From: Oscillospiraceae bacterium
GTDB taxonomy: Bacteria > Bacillota_A > Clostridia > Oscillospirales > Oscillospiraceae
NCBI GenBank assembly: GCA_017381835.1
Contig: JAFOBK010000035.1
Coordinates: 1 to 64,000 of the forward strand
Direction of reading: 5' to 3'
DNA length: 64,000 bases
The position numbers and the translations under genes are program-made. The notes under the pieces are model-generated. The model was not told the DNA's origin. It did not search any database and saw only the letters and a list, made by a program, of their open reading frames with translations. Positions within the stretch are counted from its first letter, which is position 1, and every line of letters begins with the position of its first letter. Shown here piece by piece: positions 61,869-64,000 of this stretch.

Positions 61869-62633
61869 TCAGGGCTTCATGTAGGTTTCGCCGTAAGCGG
61901 TGAAAATACCTTCTACGGTGCCGTCAGCCACCAGCTCGTTCAGAGCATCGTTGATAGTAGCAACCAGATCCTCAGAACCCATTGCAAAAGCGAATGCGTA
62001 GGGCTCTTCGGTCATCTTTTCGTCCAGGATGACCAGACCGTCGCCCTCTTCAACCATCTGCATAGCGGTCAGATTGTCAACAACCCATGCGTCAACCTTG
62101 CCGGTGGTCAGAGCAGCCTTTGCGTCAGCGTTTGCTGCGAAAGCCTGAACGTCGATGCCCTCGTCCTGGCAGCCACTCTCGGCGGTGGTACCGGTCTGGA
62201 CGGAAGCAACCTTGCCAGCCAGATCAGCCTTGCCGGTGATGGGGCTGCCCTCTGCTACAACGATAACCTGAGCGGCATTGTAGTAAGGATCGGTGAAGAG
62301 CATGTTCTTCTCACGGGCAGGGGTCACGGTGATACCGGACATAGCGCAGTCATACTTGGCTGCCTGGATACCGATAAGAACGGAGTCAAAGTCCATCTGT
62401 ACAAACTCAGCTTCAACGCCCAGCTTGTCGCAGATCAGCTTCATGATGTCGGGCTCGATACCCACAACAGCGTCGCCTTCCAGGCTCTCAAAGGGAGGGA
62501 AGTCGGGGCTGGTAGCGATGGTCATCTTGCCGGCCTTCTGAACGTCCTTCAGAGTAGCGCCCTTTGCGCCGCAAGCGGTCATACATGCAGCAATCATAAC
62601 CAGGGCCAGAACCAAAGCGATAATCTTCTTCAT
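61869..62633 (-). CDS. polar amino acid-binding lipoprotein
   Basis: 254 residues. Lipoprotein signal MKKIIALVLALVMIAACMTAC, then a type II solute-binding fold (MTIATSPDFPPFESLEGDAVVGIEPDI, SGITVTPAREKNMLFTDPYY, the Arg in PAREK contacting the amino-acid carboxylate). The start at 62633 has GGAGG 9 bases upstream; an ATG two codons earlier is too close to it. It follows argH by 24 bases. Confidence 0.9.
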   Translation of the reverse strand: MKKIIALVLALVMIAACMTACGAKGATLKDVQKAGKMTIATSPDFPPFESLEGDAVVGIEPDIMKLICDKLGVEAEFVQMDFDSVLIGIQAAKYDCAMSGITVTPAREKNMLFTDPYYNAAQVIVVAEGSPITGKADLAGKVASVQTGTTAESGCQDEGIDVQAFAANADAKAALTTGKVDAWVVDNLTAMQMVEEGDGLVILDEKMTEEPYAFAFAMGSEDLVATINDALNELVADGTVEGIFTAYGETYMKP

Positions 62634-62657
62634 AATCATTTTCCTCCTGATAAATAT

Positions 62658-64000
62658 TTAGATTCTCTCTTTTACATATGTAATCTGCTGCTCTACGGAA
62701 GCAACGGAGGTGCCGCCCTGGCTGATCCGTTTCTCCACGCAGGTGAGCAAATCAATATCATCATACAGATCCATTTCGAACAGATCGCTGTACTCTTTGT
62801 ATACTGCCAAAGGCAGGGTTTCCAGAACCGTGTGTTCTGCCATGCATCGGGCCACCAGCTGACCGGAGATCTTGTAAGCGCTGCGGAAGGGCATGCCCTT
62901 CTTTACCAGGTAGTCAGCCAGGTCGGTAGCGTTGATGAAACCGCCCTGGGCTGCCCGCTTCATATTGTCGGGGCGGGACTTCAGGGTGCCAAGCATGGGA
63001 GCGAATACCTTCAGACACATGATCACGGTCTCGCAGGCATCAAACACCGCTTCCTTGTCTTCCTGCATATCCTTGTTGTAGGCAAGGGGAAGACCCTTCA
63101 GGGTGGTGAGCAGTGCCATCAGATCGCCGTAAACTCTGCCGGTCTTGCCTCTGCAAAGCTCCGCCATATCGGGGTTCTTCTTCTGAGGCATAATGGAAGA
63201 GCCGGTGGTATAGGCATCAGAAAGTTCAATGAACTTGAATTCCCAGCTGGCCCACAGGATGATCTCCTCGCTGAAGCGGCTCATGTGCATCATCAGGATG
63301 CTCAGAGCGCTCATCAATTCCAGACAGAAGTCACGGTCGGAGACACCGTCGATAGAGTTCATGGTGATGCCGTCAAAGCCAAGTTCCTTGGCTTCGAACT
63401 CCCGGTCGGTATCGTAGGTGGTACCGGCCAGCGCGCAGCAGCCGATGGGGGAGAGGTTCATTCGCTTCCGGCAATCTCGCAGACGGTCCAGATCTCGCAG
63501 CAGCATCATGGCGTAGGCCATGAGATGGTGGGAGAAGAGGATGGGCTGCGCCCGCTGCAGATGGGTGTAGCCGGGCATGATCACGGTCTTGTTGGCTTCT
63601 GCCTGGAAAAGGATTGCCTCAATGACATCCTTTACAAGATCGGAGATCTCGTCGATCTGCGTTCTTAAGTACATCCGCAGATCCAAAGCCACCTGGTCAT
63701 TTCGGCTTCTTGCGGTGTGCAGCTTCTTGCCCACATCGCCGATCCGTTCGGTCAGCACCTGCTCTACGAACATGTGAATATCCTCACAGCTCAGATCAAT
63801 GTCCAGCTTGCCGCTGTTCAGGTCATCCAGGATGCCCTGCAGACCGTCGATCAAGGCATCTGCATCGTCCTGAGAAATGATGCCTTTGCCTGCCAGCATT
63901 GCTGCATGGGCCATAGAACCGGTGATATCTTCTTTGTACATTTTGCAGTCAAAGCGGATGGAAGAGTTGAAATCATCCGCAATGCTGTCGGTTACGCCGG
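62658..64000 (-). CDS. argH: argininosuccinate lyase (5' end outside the window)
   Basis: At least 447 residues are visible; the frame runs through the right edge (codons GVTDSIADDFNSSIRFDCKMYKED), so the start is beyond 64000. The family signature is GSSIMPQKKNPDMAE; other conserved parts are TARSRNDQVALDLR, MPGYTHLQRAQPI and the C-terminal KKGMPFRSAYKISGQLV. It releases arginine and fumarate from argininosuccinate. It is upstream of the amino-acid importer and argF in one operon. Confidence 0.95.
   Translation of the reverse strand, partial: GVTDSIADDFNSSIRFDCKMYKEDITGSMAHAAMLAGKGIISQDDADALIDGLQGILDDLNSGKLDIDLSCEDIHMFVEQVLTERIGDVGKKLHTARSRNDQVALDLRMYLRTQIDEISDLVKDVIEAILFQAEANKTVIMPGYTHLQRAQPILFSHHLMAYAMMLLRDLDRLRDCRKRMNLSPIGCCALAGTTYDTDREFEAKELGFDGITMNSIDGVSDRDFCLELMSALSILMMHMSRFSEEIILWASWEFKFIELSDAYTTGSSIMPQKKNPDMAELCRGKTGRVYGDLMALLTTLKGLPLAYNKDMQEDKEAVFDACETVIMCLKVFAPMLGTLKSRPDNMKRAAQGGFINATDLADYLVKKGMPFRSAYKISGQLVARCMAEHTVLETLPLAVYKEYSDLFEMDLYDDIDLLTCVEKRISQGGTSVASVEQQITYVKERI

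Overview
The window looks like chromosome from a low-to-mid GC gut-type Clostridia, most likely an Oscillospiraceae/Ruminococcaceae relative. The reasons are Gram-positive style AGGAGG ribosome sites, TTGACA/TATAAT promoters, BglG/GlcT-type antitermination, a T-box leader, a short-form HisG with HisZ, a TnpV transposon protein, and a selenium-dependent molybdenum hydroxylase locus of the Enterococcus EF2563/EF2568 type. Species cannot be assigned from sequence alone. No rRNA, intact tRNA, CRISPR array or intact prophage was seen.

Layout. 0-1 kb: the end of a small unknown gene and about 500 bp of hairpin-rich non-coding DNA. 1-7 kb: sugar PTS locus (GlcT-like antiterminator with its own RAT/terminator leader, EIICBA, HPr, EI), followed by a degenerate AraD-like protein and a SEC-C protein. 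8-9.3 kb: mobile-element scar with tnpV, a 17-bp repeat that matches the 3' half of a tRNA-Met, and that tRNA 3' fragment. 9.4-23.5 kb: purine/selenium/molybdenum locus. An NCS2 permease converges on a ten-gene minus-strand operon (FecBCD-type importer, ModE-MobA fusion, DUF3343, cysteine desulfurase-like protein, YedF, SelD, EF2563 protein, YqeC-XdhC fusion). That operon is divergent from a three-subunit xanthine dehydrogenase. 23.6-27.9 kb: Na/phosphate symporter plus PhoPR-like two-component system, with PhoP-box-like repeats at both promoters. 28-30.3 kb: T-box leader, phenylacetate-CoA ligase, ACT-domain protein. 30.3-32.1 kb: ABC-F ATPase. 32.2-36.1 kb: NahK, GalE and GalT (GNB/LNB or galactose salvage). 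36.2-44.9 kb: DegT-type aminotransferase, HAD phosphatase, AfuABC/Fbp-like importer, an AraC-type response regulator without a partner kinase, a frameshifted HAD gene and an inositol-phosphatase family gene. 44.9-48.2 kb: acetyltransferase, SGNH hydrolase, nitroreductase, SDR. 48.2-64 kb: carB, then the his operon (yerC/hisR, hisZGDCBHAF, hisIE) under a palindromic operator, converging on an arginine operon (argH, polar amino-acid ABC importer, argF) that runs off the right edge.

How it works together. Three systems can be read directly from linked regulation and function. (1) A xanthine dehydrogenase makes its own cofactor environment: selenophosphate synthase, selenium carriers, a cytidylyltransferase and XdhC/YqeC/YqeB chaperones are co-transcribed with a metal or chelate importer and face the enzyme genes across overlapping divergent promoters. 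(2) A T-box with an apparent Phe specifier controls phenylacetate-CoA ligase plus an ACT protein, which suggests that phenylacetate is activated when Phe-tRNA is uncharged. (3) A TrpR-family regulator heads the histidine operon, with a palindrome placed between its -35 and -10. Other points of note are an HPr that lacks the regulatory serine and an AraD paralogue co-transcribed with EI that has lost metal and catalytic residues.
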